Source of the DNA: Chitinophaga pinensis
GTDB lineage: Bacteria; Bacteroidota; Bacteroidia; Chitinophagales; Chitinophagaceae
Reading direction: 5' to 3'
Length of the DNA stretch: 64,000 nt
Assembly (NCBI RefSeq): GCF_007896845.1
Contig: NZ_VOHS01000005.1
Span: forward strand, 186,001-250,000
The notes under the pieces: model-generated
Database searches by the model: none
The model's input: only the letters and a program-made list of their open reading frames with translations
Told to the model about the DNA's origin: nothing
Shown here: one piece after another, positions 54,261 to 62,715 of the stretch
Position numbering within the stretch: position 1 is the stretch's first letter
Layout of the letters: each line of letters starts with the position of its first letter
Made by a program: the position numbers and the translations under genes

Positions 54261-54473
54261 TACTATATATATTTTGCCCAGCGCCTGGGGGTGGATCTAG
54301 CTATCCCCAGGATGAGCGGTTTAAATGCTTTATTGGGTGGCCACCCAGAAGGCGTGACCGATATTTCTTAAAGTGTTGTTTTCCAATCCGGTTCGGGTGA
54401 TTCAGTACCCAAACCAGGCAACAACCAGTATTAAATCAAATCAGGCAGACCTTTCGTCTACCTGGCTGATGTC
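54261..54473 (-). promoter_or_regulatory. Structured 213-nt spacer between rpsJ and rplC
   Basis: Three stems are clear. CAGGUAGAC and GUCUGCCUG fold over a GAAAG loop just after the rpsJ stop (54442-54464). TGGGTGGCCACCCA is self-complementary (54334-54347). CCTGGGG pairs with CCCCAGG (54284-54311). The spacer is the second longest in the cluster and could be a feedback or processing element. No ORF is plausible. Confidence 0.55.
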
Positions 54474-54779
54474 CTACGCTTTAATTTCTACTTCAACACC
54501 GGAAGGTAAATCGAGCTTGCTCAGCGCGTCTACTGTTCTGGAAGAAGAAGTGTAGATATCCAGCAAACGTTTGTGCGTGCACAACTGGAACTGCTCACGT
54601 GCCTTCTTATTAACGTGCGGTGAACGCAGCACCGTAAAAATTTTCTTTTCTGTTGGTAAAGGAATTGGACCTGTTACCACGGCACCCGTGTTACGCACGG
54701 TTTTAACGATCTTCTCAGCAGATTTATCTACCAGATTGTGATCGTAGGACTTCAGCTTGATTCTAATTCTCTGAGACAT
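54474..54779 (-). CDS. rpsJ: 30S ribosomal protein S10
   Basis: S10 is in the head of the small subunit and also binds NusB. The start [20 protein letters not shown] (54779) gives 101 residues; the longer ORF overlaps the promoter. [36 protein letters not shown] is conserved. It leads the S10 cluster with its own promoter. Confidence 0.97.
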   Translation of the reverse strand: MSQRIRIKLKSYDHNLVDKSAEKIVKTVRNTGAVVTGPIPLPTEKKIFTVLRSPHVNKKAREQFQLCTHKRLLDIYTSSSRTVDALSKLDLPSGVEVEIKA

Positions 54780-54824
54780 ATGCAATGAACTTCTTCTTGT
54801 TTTTACCCTTACAAATTGGGAGGG

Positions 54825-54855
54825 CAAAGGTAACCCGTTTTTTTTACTTCACAAA
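54825..54855 (-). promoter_or_regulatory. Consensus promoter of the S10 cluster
   Basis: TTTG (plus 54852-54855) and TACCTTTG (plus 54825-54832) are separated by exactly 19 bases on the minus strand, an exact fit to the phylum consensus. The start would be about 40 bases upstream of rpsJ. An A-tract of eight fills part of the spacer. Confidence 0.85.
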
Positions 54856-55547
54856 TAATTTTGTGGAAAAATAATTAGGTCGCGCACACCAAGCCCGGGG
54901 AGACCGGCCTTATGCACAAAAGAAGTGATGTGGTGAGGATCAGCAAAATACTGTTTTTCAATAAAATACCAAAAAAACGTTGTCCACGCTGCCAGGTCAG
55001 CCGTAGTAAAGGATTTACGCCACTATTTACACATCCTAACAGACCGAAAAGACAGCGCTTTTGTTGCACAGCCGGGTCATTTATAGGAGAAATATCACCT
55101 TATAGGGATTATAAAGGCATTTTCCGGCGGCTGACAATAAGCCCCCATAGGAGTTACCAACATCCTTTATCAGCGATCCATCCAGTTAAATCTATTGCCC
55201 TACAGCTTCCCTACGCCTTACTTCCTGTTTACTGCTCACTTGCTGTATTCAGCCCCTCATAAACTACCTGAAGCCCCAAAAAACATGTTATCTGACCTGC
55301 CCGCCGTCCTAAAACCATAGTACCTTTTACGCGCATAGCCCCTACTCCATTCTCAGTTATCTGAAAAATGAAAGAATGGGCTTTATAGTAGTACGTCATA
55401 TGCCAACCGGAAAAGTAGTTGCGGATAAGATGCATGTTATAAAAAAACAGGCTATTGGTGAAGTAGTTGTTAATTTCCCTCAGTCTGGCAATAGTGGCAA
55501 AGTCTGTCTACGCTCATAATCCTCCTCCCAAACCATCCTAAAATGAA
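54856..55547. other. Gene-poor stretch upstream of the S10 promoter
   Basis: I see no firm gene here. The plus frame 54912-55262 (116 codons) has no family resemblance, several cysteines and a basic bias. A second plus frame, 55376-55519 (47 codons, MGFIVVRHMPTGKVV onward), reads protein-like and stays open upstream to 55308 without an earlier ATG. It may be a gene remnant, but the support is weak. Confidence 0.3.
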
Positions 55548-55575
55548 ACAGGCCTCCGGGGAACCGGTGGCCTGT
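55548..55575 (-). terminator. Terminator of peptide locus A
   Basis: ACAGGCC-CCGG pairs with CCGG-GGCCTGT with one T/T mismatch and a 4-base loop; on the minus strand TTTCATTTT follows. It lies 45 bases after the peptide stop. Confidence 0.75.
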
Positions 55576-55620
55576 CCTGTCTGGGAATGCAATAAGCAAT
55601 ATTTCTCAACCTGTCAAAAC

Positions 55621-55695
55621 TCAGATGGGTAAATTCCCCAATAATGAATTCAGCAAGTTCAGAACTAAAGCCAATAACTGGTTCAATAAATCCAT
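55621..55695 (-). CDS. Small hydrophobic peptide A (24 residues)
   Basis: The frame encodes 24 residues, beginning MDLLNQLLALV and ending LLNSLLGNLPI. It has one charged residue (Asp2); the rest are Leu, Val, Ala, Asn and Gln. Peptide B shares MDLLNQLLA and LLNSLLG with it. A helix would show a leucine face and an asparagine face. The gene has its own upstream box, conserved leader and terminator. I do not recognise a family. Type I toxin, membrane-active secreted peptide and small membrane regulator are all possible. The synonymous codon differences between A and B (for example TTATTG against CTGTTG) support real coding. Confidence 0.7.
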   Translation of the reverse strand: MDLLNQLLALVLNLLNSLLGNLPI

Positions 55696-55724
55696 AGTTT
55701 GTTGAGGTTTTTCATAAGGTTAAG

Positions 55725-55756
55725 CCTACTCTGTTGCTTGGTTTTCGGCAATCCCA
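55725..55756 (-). promoter_or_regulatory. Conserved leader, locus A
   Basis: On the minus strand it reads TGGGATTGCCGAAAACCAA, five bases, then AGAGTAGG. The same elements occur at loci B and C with a 4-base gap. It lies about 30 bases before the peptide start. A frame through it (TTG GGA TTG CCG AAA) stays open to a TGA at 55683-55685, inside the peptide gene. Confidence 0.7.
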
Positions 55757-55819
55757 AATGCTACCCACCATACAGGAGCATGAATGTAATTTACCTGCAT
55801 GCATGGAATTAGCAAACTG

Positions 55820-55838
55820 TCATTTCGTTCATTATCAA
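55820..55838 (-). promoter_or_regulatory. TGAAC repeat box, locus A
   Basis: On the minus strand it reads TTGATAATGAACGAAATGA. Further TGAAC words on the plus strand lie at 55862, 55872, 55891 and 55914; the first two are 10 bases apart. It is about 64 bases upstream of the leader. Confidence 0.6.
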
Positions 55839-55929
55839 CGCATTTGGAAGCAAAAACGCAGTGAACAAAAATGAACAGAAGATTTCAAAATGAACGGTTG
55901 AGTTGCATAAAAATGAACAAACGAAATAT

Positions 55930-56670
55930 ACCGTGCCCACTACACCTGATCCCCCCTGTCAGTGCCGGAAATCAGCTCATTCCATACCTGCCAGACTAAA
56001 CGATTGCCAATGACAACTCCGGCAGACTCATTCATCACCCATCAATGATGGAATAAACAAAATCTGGCAATACCTGTATGTTGAGGTGAATAATATGGGG
56101 ATTGAGATAAAAGAGAAGTGTGGAAATCTGTCTGCAAGCTCAGTCATATATCTCCAGATGAACATGCTGTTCAAGTCGGACCAACTGAATGATATACTTC
56201 CCCTCCGTTATACCTGAGTAAACTGCAGAATTGTTTATAAGCGTTGGCAGAAAGCGGCCGCACATATCCCAGATGGACAGAACTGCCCTATAAAAATACT
56301 TTCCCATTATTTATCCTGTTGTAATAAGCGCAATATCAGCAAGAGAATGGCGATGACATATTTGTATACTTCAGGTATATATTATCCCGCCGATATTCCA
56401 ATTCGACGGAAACAGTTAAAAGAACGAAGATTACCTTACCTATACCAGATACCGTTGAAGTAATGGCAGATATCAGTTCTGCCTAAAAAGGGAGGCTTAT
56501 CGCTGTCGGCATCTTATCATATACACTTTAATAACTATTTGAAAGAGAAGAAATATTCAAAACTTCGGGTAACTACTTGCAGATATCATATCACTCAAAC
56601 ATCCGGATACAAACTCTGTGGCACTATAACATATGAAACCGGATAAGGTCACACTATCATCGTTATAAAA
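55930..56670. other. Gene-free stretch between peptide loci A and B
   Basis: No convincing ORF is present. A TGAACA-TGC-TGTTCA inverted repeat lies at 56159-56173 and uses the same TGAAC word as the boxes, in inverted form. No fourth copy of the leader is seen. Confidence 0.5.
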
Positions 56671-56674
56671 AAGC

Positions 56675-56703
56675 GAAGAGCCTCCGACTCAGAGAGGCTC
56701 TTC
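56675..56703 (-). terminator. Terminator of peptide locus B
   Basis: GAAGAGCCTC (56675-56684) pairs with GAGGCTCTTC (56694-56703); on the minus strand a T-run (GCTTTTTTATAACG) follows. Confidence 0.88.
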
Positions 56704-56772
56704 AATAATTTGGATCAGTTTAACCTCGTGGCAGGTAAACTAGTCCCGGGAACTTGGGGGAATAATTTAAAA

Positions 56773-56841
56773 TTACAGACCTCCCAGAAGAGAATTCAGC
56801 AACGCGATGATAGTTGCCAGTAATTGATTCAACAGATCCAT
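56773..56841 (-). CDS. Small hydrophobic peptide B (22 residues)
   Basis: The frame encodes 22 residues, starting MDLLNQLLATIIA and ending LLNSLLGGL. It is a clear paralogue of peptide A by sequence, with silent codon changes. Leader, upstream box and terminator are in the same order and at similar distances. The start codon overlaps by one base the TAA that ends the frame running through the leader (TAATG), which suggests coupled translation. The function is unknown, with the same options as for peptide A. Confidence 0.7.
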   Translation of the reverse strand: MDLLNQLLATIIALLNSLLGGL

Positions 56842-56865
56842 TACTTTACGTTTTGGTGGTTAGTA

Positions 56866-56896
56866 CCTACTCTTTTCTTGGTTTTCGGTAATCCCA
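56866..56896 (-). promoter_or_regulatory. Conserved leader, locus B
   Basis: On the minus strand it reads TGGGATTACCGAAAACCAA, four bases, then AGAGTAGG. Upstream, TAATTTTA may be the minus-7 element. Confidence 0.7.
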
Positions 56897-56954
56897 AAGG
56901 AGATGATCATCTGGTCCTGAAGTAAAATTAACCTGCTCCTGTAAAATCACCATA

Positions 56955-56976
56955 TTCACTTTCGTTCACTTTCAAT
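56955..56976 (-). promoter_or_regulatory. TGAAC repeat box, locus B
   Basis: On the minus strand it reads TTGAAAGTGAACGAAAGTGA(A), with GTGAA words 10 bases apart. Further TGAAC/GTTCA words lie at 56991-57055. It is about 58 bases upstream of the leader. Confidence 0.6.
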
Positions 56977-57071
56977 CAATTAGATCATTTTGTTCAAATC
57001 GAAGTCTGCTATAAAATGAACAACACTACTCCCGCCTTTCATCAAGTGAACAAAGTACCCCCCATAAAAAA

Positions 57072-57091
57072 GCCCCGGCTTTCGCCAGGGC
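57072..57091 (-). terminator. Terminator of peptide locus C
   Basis: GCCCCGGC (57072-57079) pairs with GCCAGGGC (57084-57091), with one G/T wobble in RNA and a GAAA loop; on the minus strand TTTTTTATGGGG follows. Confidence 0.9.
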
Positions 57092-57116
57092 TCAACAATT
57101 TCAAATGTTTGTGGAA

Positions 57117-57179
57117 TTACAAACTTCTTAATACAGTTCTCAGAAATCCAATGACTGCAGAGAGGATGGAGGATGTCAT
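57117..57179 (-). CDS. Small amphipathic peptide C (20 residues)
   Basis: The frame encodes 20 residues (MTSSILSAVIGFLRTVLRSL) with two arginines and a hydrophobic face. It is not clearly homologous to A and B by sequence but has the same leader, box and terminator. The start codon overlaps the TGA that ends the frame through the leader (ATGA). It could be a partner of A and B or a divergent copy. Confidence 0.6.
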   Translation of the reverse strand: MTSSILSAVIGFLRTVLRSL

Positions 57180-57206
57180 AAATACTCGTTTAACAAGGGT
57201 GTCACG

Positions 57207-57238
57207 CCTACTCTATTATTGGTTTTCGGCAAATCCCA
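57207..57238 (-). promoter_or_regulatory. Conserved leader, locus C
   Basis: On the minus strand it reads TGGGATTTGCCGAAAACCAA, four bases, then AGAGTAGG. TATCTTTA upstream is a good minus-7 element. Confidence 0.7.
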
Positions 57239-57301
57239 GTTTACAGCGAAGATTCTTCCCTGCCAACAGGATAAAGATAAATTCTGATCACCATTAAAAA
57301 G

Positions 57302-57325
57302 TTGTTCATTCCTATTCATTATCAA
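57302..57325 (-). promoter_or_regulatory. TGAAC repeat box, locus C
   Basis: On the minus strand it reads TTGATAATGAATAGGAATGA with TGAAY words 10 bases apart. It lies 63 bases upstream of the leader. Confidence 0.55.
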
Positions 57326-57384
57326 GCAGTTCATTCAGCGTGTTCAAAATGAGCCTGCCCTGATAAACTCCCTGCATTCACCTC

Positions 57385-57984
57385 CTATTTACCCATCTCC
57401 TCACGCATGATCGCACGCGCTTTCGCAGTAGGCAGGAAAATCTGGAAACCCAGTCCGAAGTTCAACTGATGTGAAGTAGTAGAATTACCGCCACCAATAA
57501 TCACATCATACTTTACCAACGCATCCAATGCCACATTTGGTGTGATGAAATAAGATAAACCCGGACCAACTCCCAACTGCACTCCATTGGTAGACGCACC
57601 GCTCGCCGGATTACTTCCGCCAAAACCCGCGTTTGCCTCACCAAAGAAACGTACACGTTTAGAAAACTCCATCTTACGGATGTTCTTGTCCTGGAAATAA
57701 TAACGCGCCAATGCCCCCACTCCATAATCTACGTTCGTACCATTTCCTCCCGTTGTCTGTACGCCCAGATTAACATATGCTCCCAGCGCAAGATCATCCT
57801 TGATGAAATACGCCAGCTTAGGGTTTACAGTGACATGGAAAATAGTACTCTCCTTCTGGAAATTAAAACCGAAATCAGTAATGTCAGATCCTACCATCAG
57901 GTTTCCTTTCTGGGTCTGGGCAAAAGCAGTACTGCCGATGAATAAAGCAATCAGCGCAAGGGTTAAGAGACGAATTTTTTTCAT
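57385..57984 (-). CDS. OmpX-like outer membrane beta-barrel protein
   Basis: The start MKKIRLLTLALIALFIGSTAFAQ (landmark; 57984) gives a signal peptide and a 199-residue protein. The mature part alternates residues in beta-strand fashion (KGNLMVGSDITDFGFNF, YFIKDDLALGAYVNLGVQT, VNFGEANAGFGGS-type, LNFGLGFQIFL) and fits a small 8-10 strand barrel of the porin-family/OMP_b-brl group. It ends with a short charged tail rather than an aromatic residue. It lies between the peptide loci and fusA; a link to the peptides is not shown. Confidence 0.75.
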   Translation of the reverse strand: MKKIRLLTLALIALFIGSTAFAQTQKGNLMVGSDITDFGFNFQKESTIFHVTVNPKLAYFIKDDLALGAYVNLGVQTTGGNGTNVDYGVGALARYYFQDKNIRKMEFSKRVRFFGEANAGFGGSNPASGASTNGVQLGVGPGLSYFITPNVALDALVKYDVIIGGGNSTTSHQLNFGLGFQIFLPTAKARAIMREEMGK

Positions 57985-58384
57985 GTTCTGAATTTTAATT
58001 GAATAAATACTTGCCATCAAAAATTATAAATGCCCTTTACAAGGGAGCTTTTGGAAACATTACACTATGACTTCTAATGGGTTAAAAGGGGACAACTCAC
58101 GCAACCCAAATTTGGTGCCATTCAGCTGCTACATCGACAAAACTTATTGACAATGAATAAAATAACTCTATAAAATGCATAAATAACGGTCACAAACAAG
58201 GAATGCTGTATATGTTCCTACACAAATTTGTAACTAAAAGAAAAACAATTAATAAGAGAAGGGGTTCAGTAGCGCACAAACAATTTAAACAAAGGGCTTT
58301 CTGCGGAATAATGTCAGCACATACTCCTATCATGAAGACAATCGGTCCCAATACAGGCAATCACCGCGTCACTTATACCAAATA
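57985..58384. other. Gap between the barrel-protein gene and fusA terminator
   Basis: I see no real gene. A 60-codon plus frame (58203-58385) lacks family resemblance and runs into the fusA terminator. Confidence 0.5.
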
Positions 58385-58415
58385 AAAAAGGGACGCCTTG
58401 ACGGCATCCCTTTTT
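58385..58415 (-). terminator. fusA terminator
   Basis: AAAAAGGGA-GCC pairs with GGC-TCCCTTTTT with one mismatch (58385-58397 and 58403-58415). It separates fusA from downstream genes. Confidence 0.88.
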
Positions 58416-58442
58416 CTATAAGTCTGATAAATGAATCTGAAA

Positions 58443-60590
58443 TTAGTCAGCGTTCACTTTACCTTTTGTTTTTGCAATTTCCTCTTCAGCGATGCTGTTT
58501 GGAGCTGCAGAGTAGTGAGAGAATTCCATGATGGAAGTCGCACGACCAGATGACATTGAACGCAGCTGAGTTACATAGCCGAACATTTCTTTCAGCGGAA
58601 CTTTAGCTTTGATCACCTGTACACCATTTCTCATTTCCATACCTTCCAGCATACCACGACGACGGTTCAGGTCACCTGTTACGTCACCCATGTACTGGTC
58701 AGGAGTCTGTACTTCAACTTTCATGATTGGCTCCAGCAGAACTGGTTTCGCCTTACGGCCAGCCTCACGGAAAGCTGCTCTTGCACAAAGCTCGAATGAT
58801 ACTGCATCGGAGTCAACCTGGTGGAAGGAACCATCAAACAGACGAACCTTCAGATTATCCAGCGGATAGCCAGCCAGTACACCCTGGTTCATTGCAGATT
58901 CGAAACCTTTCTGTACCGGAGGTACGAACTCTTTTGGAATGGAACCACCGAAGATATCGTTGATGAACTGGAACGTTTTACCGTCGTTCTCTTTCAGCCA
59001 TTCTGGATCAGCAGGTCCGATCTCAACCTGGATATCAGCGAATTTACCACGACCACCAGTCTGTTTCTTATAAACTTCACGGTGTGTAACAACGCCGGTG
59101 AATGCTTCTTTGAACGCAACCTGAGGTGCACCCTGGTTAACTTCTACCTTGAACTCGCGACGCATACGGTCAACGATGATTTCCAGGTGAAGCTCACCCA
59201 TACCGCTCAATACGGTCTGGCCGGTTTCTTCATCAGTTTTTGCTTTCAGGGTAGGATCTTCTTCTACCAGTTTCGCGATTGCAAGACCCATTTTATCCAT
59301 GTCAGCCTGAGTTTTTGGCTCGATAGCGATGTGGATTACAGGCTCTGGGAATGTCATAGACTCTAGAACAATCGGATGATCTTCATTACACAGGGTATCA
59401 CCTGTTTTGATATCTTTAAAACCTACAGCAGCACCGATATCACCAGCTTCGATGAAATCGATCGGATTCTGCTTGTTGGCGTGCATCTGCATGATACGGC
59501 TGATACGCTCGTTCTTACCTGTACGTGTGTTCAGAACATAAGAACCTGCATCCAGGTGACCGGAATAAGCCCGGAAGAACGCCAGACGACCTACGAAAGG
59601 ATCGGTCATAATCTTGAACGCCAGTGCAGAGAATGGTTCTTTTGCATCTGGTTTACGCTCGATCTCAGCGCCAGTGTCAGGATTTGTACCTTTTACTGCT
59701 TCGATATCCAGTGGAGAAGGCAGGTAACGGCAAACCGCATCCAGCATCTTCTGAACACCTTTGTTCTTGAAGGAAGAACCACACAGCATCGGAATGATAG
59801 CGATATCGATAGTAGCCTTACGGATAGCTTCGTGGATCTCAGCTTCAGAGATTGAATTTGGATCTTCGAAGAATTTCTCCATCAGGTTGTCATCATACTC
59901 AGCAACTGCTTCTACCAGTTTAGCTCTCCACTCTTCTGCCTCATCTTTCATGTCAGCAGGAATTTCAATCTCCTGGTAAGTAGCACCTTTACCTTCTTCG
60001 TCCCAGATAATACCTTTCATAGTGATCAGGTCAACCACACCTTTGAAAGTATCTTCAGCACCGATAGGGAGCATCAGCGGAACAGGGTTAGCACCCAGCA
60101 TTTCCTTCACCTGTTTTACCACGTTCAGGAAGTCAGCACCAGCACGGTCCATTTTGTTAACGAAACCGATACGTGGTACACGGTAACGGTTAGCCTGACG
60201 CCATACGGTCTCAGACTGTGGTTCTACACCAGATACGGCGCAGAACAATGCTACCAGACCATCCAGTACACGCAGGGAACGTTCTACCTCAACGGTGAAG
60301 TCCACGTGACCCGGAGTGTCGATGATGTTGAATTTGTACTCTTTAGTGTCTGGCTGAAGCTTTCCCTGTGTAGTCGGGAATTTCCAGAAACAAGTAGTAG
60401 CAGCAGATGTGATGGTAATACCTCTCTCCTGCTCCTGTGCCATCCAGTCCATGGTGGCAGCACCTTCGTGCACTTCCCCTATTTTGTGGGATTTACCTGT
60501 GTAGTACAGGATACGCTCTGTGGTAGTGGTTTTACCGGCATCAATGTGCGCCGCAATACCAAAGTTTCTTTGAAATTTTAAGTCTGCCAT
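58443..60590 (-). CDS. fusA: Elongation factor G
   Basis: EF-G drives translocation on the ribosome with GTP. The 715-residue protein has the P-loop [21 protein letters not shown] (landmark), the switch [20 protein letters not shown], and domains II-V with the C-terminal [25 protein letters not shown]. Unlike the usual order, rpsL and rpsG are not upstream and rpsJ is 3.7 kb away, behind a terminator. Confidence 0.97.
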   Translation of the reverse strand: MADLKFQRNFGIAAHIDAGKTTTTERILYYTGKSHKIGEVHEGAATMDWMAQEQERGITITSAATTCFWKFPTTQGKLQPDTKEYKFNIIDTPGHVDFTVEVERSLRVLDGLVALFCAVSGVEPQSETVWRQANRYRVPRIGFVNKMDRAGADFLNVVKQVKEMLGANPVPLMLPIGAEDTFKGVVDLITMKGIIWDEEGKGATYQEIEIPADMKDEAEEWRAKLVEAVAEYDDNLMEKFFEDPNSISEAEIHEAIRKATIDIAIIPMLCGSSFKNKGVQKMLDAVCRYLPSPLDIEAVKGTNPDTGAEIERKPDAKEPFSALAFKIMTDPFVGRLAFFRAYSGHLDAGSYVLNTRTGKNERISRIMQMHANKQNPIDFIEAGDIGAAVGFKDIKTGDTLCNEDHPIVLESMTFPEPVIHIAIEPKTQADMDKMGLAIAKLVEEDPTLKAKTDEETGQTVLSGMGELHLEIIVDRMRREFKVEVNQGAPQVAFKEAFTGVVTHREVYKKQTGGRGKFADIQVEIGPADPEWLKENDGKTFQFINDIFGGSIPKEFVPPVQKGFESAMNQGVLAGYPLDNLKVRLFDGSFHQVDSDAVSFELCARAAFREAGRKAKPVLLEPIMKVEVQTPDQYMGDVTGDLNRRRGMLEGMEMRNGVQVIKAKVPLKEMFGYVTQLRSMSSGRATSIMEFSHYSAAPNSIAEEEIAKTKGKVNAD

Positions 60591-60629
60591 AATATTAAAA
60601 TGACTGTATTACTAATGCAATTTGGGGGG

Positions 60630-60739
60630 CAAAGGTAAATGATTTTTACCAATAAATAAAATGGGTTGATTTACCAAATCATTATTTAAGAATTCCTTTA
60701 CAGAAAGGGCTTTACCCCACAATTAACGGCGCAAAGGTA
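60630..60739 (-). promoter_or_regulatory. Two TACCTTTG elements upstream of fusA
   Basis: On the minus strand TACCTTTG occurs at plus 60630-60637 and 60732-60739. The nearer one has TTTA 19 bases upstream. Both could start fusA transcription. The 60591-60987 gap holds nothing else of note. Confidence 0.6.
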
Positions 60740-60987
60740 ATCCAATTTTACCACCTTACCAGCGATCTGCTACTACACTGAAAACCAATTGTCCATTCCG
60801 CCCGACCGGTTTTAATAATAATCCCGCCAGCCAGGAACTTGCTATTGCATTTTTTTGCCCTTTAAAACATATTTGTATATGTGCTTGTTAATGTCCTGAA
60901 CCCCATACTATTGATTTATTGTAGCTGTACTGTCATACGTGAATGCTTTTACCGTTGTCATTAATTCACCCCCTAACATATCTTTAA

Positions 60988-61488
60988 ATGAAGATTATCC
61001 ACAAACAGCTCCTCCTGTTGTGTCTTGCTGCCGGTGGCGTACCCACCGCAAGAGCGCAGCTGCTCAACAGACAGGTCAACGCCAGTACAGGCGGAGGAGG
61101 CCCCGCAGGGTCTTATATCTTCCAGTACACCGTCGGCGAAATTACCGTCAGCTCCCTGCAGAAATCAGCCATATTGCTGACCCAGGGCTTCCATCAGGCA
61201 GAAGAGCTTCCTCCAAACCCAGCAGGTGCAGAAGTAGTTGTCAACCTCATTCTTTACCCAAACCCGGTTTCTACTACTCTTAAGCTCCAGTTCGACATGC
61301 TGTCCAACAACCCCGTTGTTTTTTTCATTGTCAATAGCAGCGGGCAGGTCGTTCATCAGGAAAGCAGGTCATATGGCGCCGGTAAAGTGCTGATCACACT
61401 GCCAGTCACCAGGTTTGCCGCCGGTATCTACACCGTAGTGCTGAAAGCAGGCGGTCACATGTATGAAGAGAAACTGGTGATCCAATAA
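60988..61488 (+). CDS. Type IX secretion sorting-domain (type A) protein
   Basis: A 166-residue protein with a signal peptide (ending ARAQ) and a C-terminal type A sorting domain. The latter has LILYPNPVSTTLKLQF, GQVVHQESRSYGAGKVLITLPVTRFAAGIYTVVLKAGGHMYEEKLVIQ (landmark), with the NP, G-Y and K-hydrophobic-V pattern. The N-terminal part has STGGGGPAGSYIFQYTVGEITVSSL, LTQGFHQAEE, a block common to short Bacteroidota proteins. The domain directs export through the type IX system and attachment. It is first in a four-gene operon. Confidence 0.82.
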   Translation: MKIIHKQLLLLCLAAGGVPTARAQLLNRQVNASTGGGGPAGSYIFQYTVGEITVSSLQKSAILLTQGFHQAEELPPNPAGAEVVVNLILYPNPVSTTLKLQFDMLSNNPVVFFIVNSSGQVVHQESRSYGAGKVLITLPVTRFAAGIYTVVLKAGGHMYEEKLVIQ

Positions 61489-61505
61489 CCCCAAAAAGCA
61501 AGATC

Positions 61506-62681
61506 ATGAAGAAAAATTTTACACTATGGCTCTGTGTCGCCGGACTGCTCGCCCATAGCGGATCGATGGCACAGGTAAAGGGTATCAAAACCATCAATAC
61601 CGGCGCCGCATTCCTGCTCGTCAATCCCGATGCACGCAGCAGTGGTACAGGTGATGCCGCAACAGGACTTGAACCCAATGCAAATGCCTTGTTCGCAAAC
61701 GCCGCCAAGATCGTCTTCGCCGACGATTGGGGTGTCAGCGCCTCCTACTCCCCCTGGATGTGGGACCTCAACAATAGCGATCAGCGGACCAACATGGGCT
61801 ATGTTTCCGCCTTCAAAAATTTCAAGGATAATACAGAAGGTATCGGCGTCTCCATGCGGTACTTCACCAACGGAACGATCATTTTCAGAGATGATAACGG
61901 CACCGAACTGCAACGGTATAAACCCAGAGAATACGCTATAGACGCAACGTACGCCCGTAAACTCGGCGCACGCTACTCACTGGCCATCAGCCTCCGTTAT
62001 ATCAGAAGTGATCTCGGACAGGGCAGCTTTAACGGATTACAACAAAATCCGGCCAGCGCTGTAGCTGGTGATATCGCCCTCTATTCCCAGAATTATGGCA
62101 AAAGTGATCCCGCAGGTAACCGCTATTCGTGGGGTATTGCCTTCACCAACATAGGATCCAAGCTGAATTATACGGATGATAGCGACCGTAAAGCCTTCCT
62201 TCCCGCTAATCTGCGCATAGGCGGTGGATACACCTTCGTGAATACAGTAGAACACCAGTTCACCATTCTGGCAGATGTCAATAAACTACTGATTCCCACT
62301 CCACCGAAATATGCACTGGATGCTAATGGACAACCCACCGGCGAAATCATCGAGGGTAAAGATCCGGACCGCAGTATGACAGAAGCACTCTTTACCTCCT
62401 TCTGGGACGCTCCGGGCGGTTTTCAGGAAGAAATCAGAGAGTTTACAGTTTCCGGCGGACTCGAATACACTTACCAACATCAGCTGTTTATCCGTACAGG
62501 TTACTTCTATGAACATCCCCAGAAAGGATACCGGCAACACTTTGCAGCCGGCATAGGCACCTGTATTAAAGGTGTATCTCTGGACATGGCTTATATTATG
62601 CCTACGGCAAATAGCCTGTATCAGCGCAAGACCCTGAAATTTACCATCGCTTATCATGTAGGCGGCGGCTCCAGACAATAA
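61506..62681 (+). CDS. PorV/PorQ-family outer membrane protein
   Basis: A 391-residue barrel protein with signal peptide. GAAFLLVNPDARSSGTGDAATGLEPNANALFANAAK near the start is the PorV/PorQ signature. The rest is about 14 beta strands ending in the usual aromatic/glycine stretch (TIAYHVGGGS). PorV shuttles or holds substrates of the type IX secretion system. It lies 17 bases after the sorting-domain gene, which supports a role in surface display of the neighbouring products. Confidence 0.88.
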   Translation: MKKNFTLWLCVAGLLAHSGSMAQVKGIKTINTGAAFLLVNPDARSSGTGDAATGLEPNANALFANAAKIVFADDWGVSASYSPWMWDLNNSDQRTNMGYVSAFKNFKDNTEGIGVSMRYFTNGTIIFRDDNGTELQRYKPREYAIDATYARKLGARYSLAISLRYIRSDLGQGSFNGLQQNPASAVAGDIALYSQNYGKSDPAGNRYSWGIAFTNIGSKLNYTDDSDRKAFLPANLRIGGGYTFVNTVEHQFTILADVNKLLIPTPPKYALDANGQPTGEIIEGKDPDRSMTEALFTSFWDAPGGFQEEIREFTVSGGLEYTYQHQLFIRTGYFYEHPQKGYRQHFAAGIGTCIKGVSLDMAYIMPTANSLYQRKTLKFTIAYHVGGGSRQ

Positions 62682-62715
62682 TCCCATTCTATCAATCACA
62701 TATTAACTCCAACAT

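Noticed and set aside
54912..55262. Plus-strand ORF of 116 codons with several cysteines
   Set aside because: There is no recognisable domain or promoter, and its composition looks like random translation of AT/GC-mixed non-coding DNA.
58203..58385. Plus-strand ORF of 60 codons
   Set aside because: It ends inside the fusA terminator and has no similarity to a known family.
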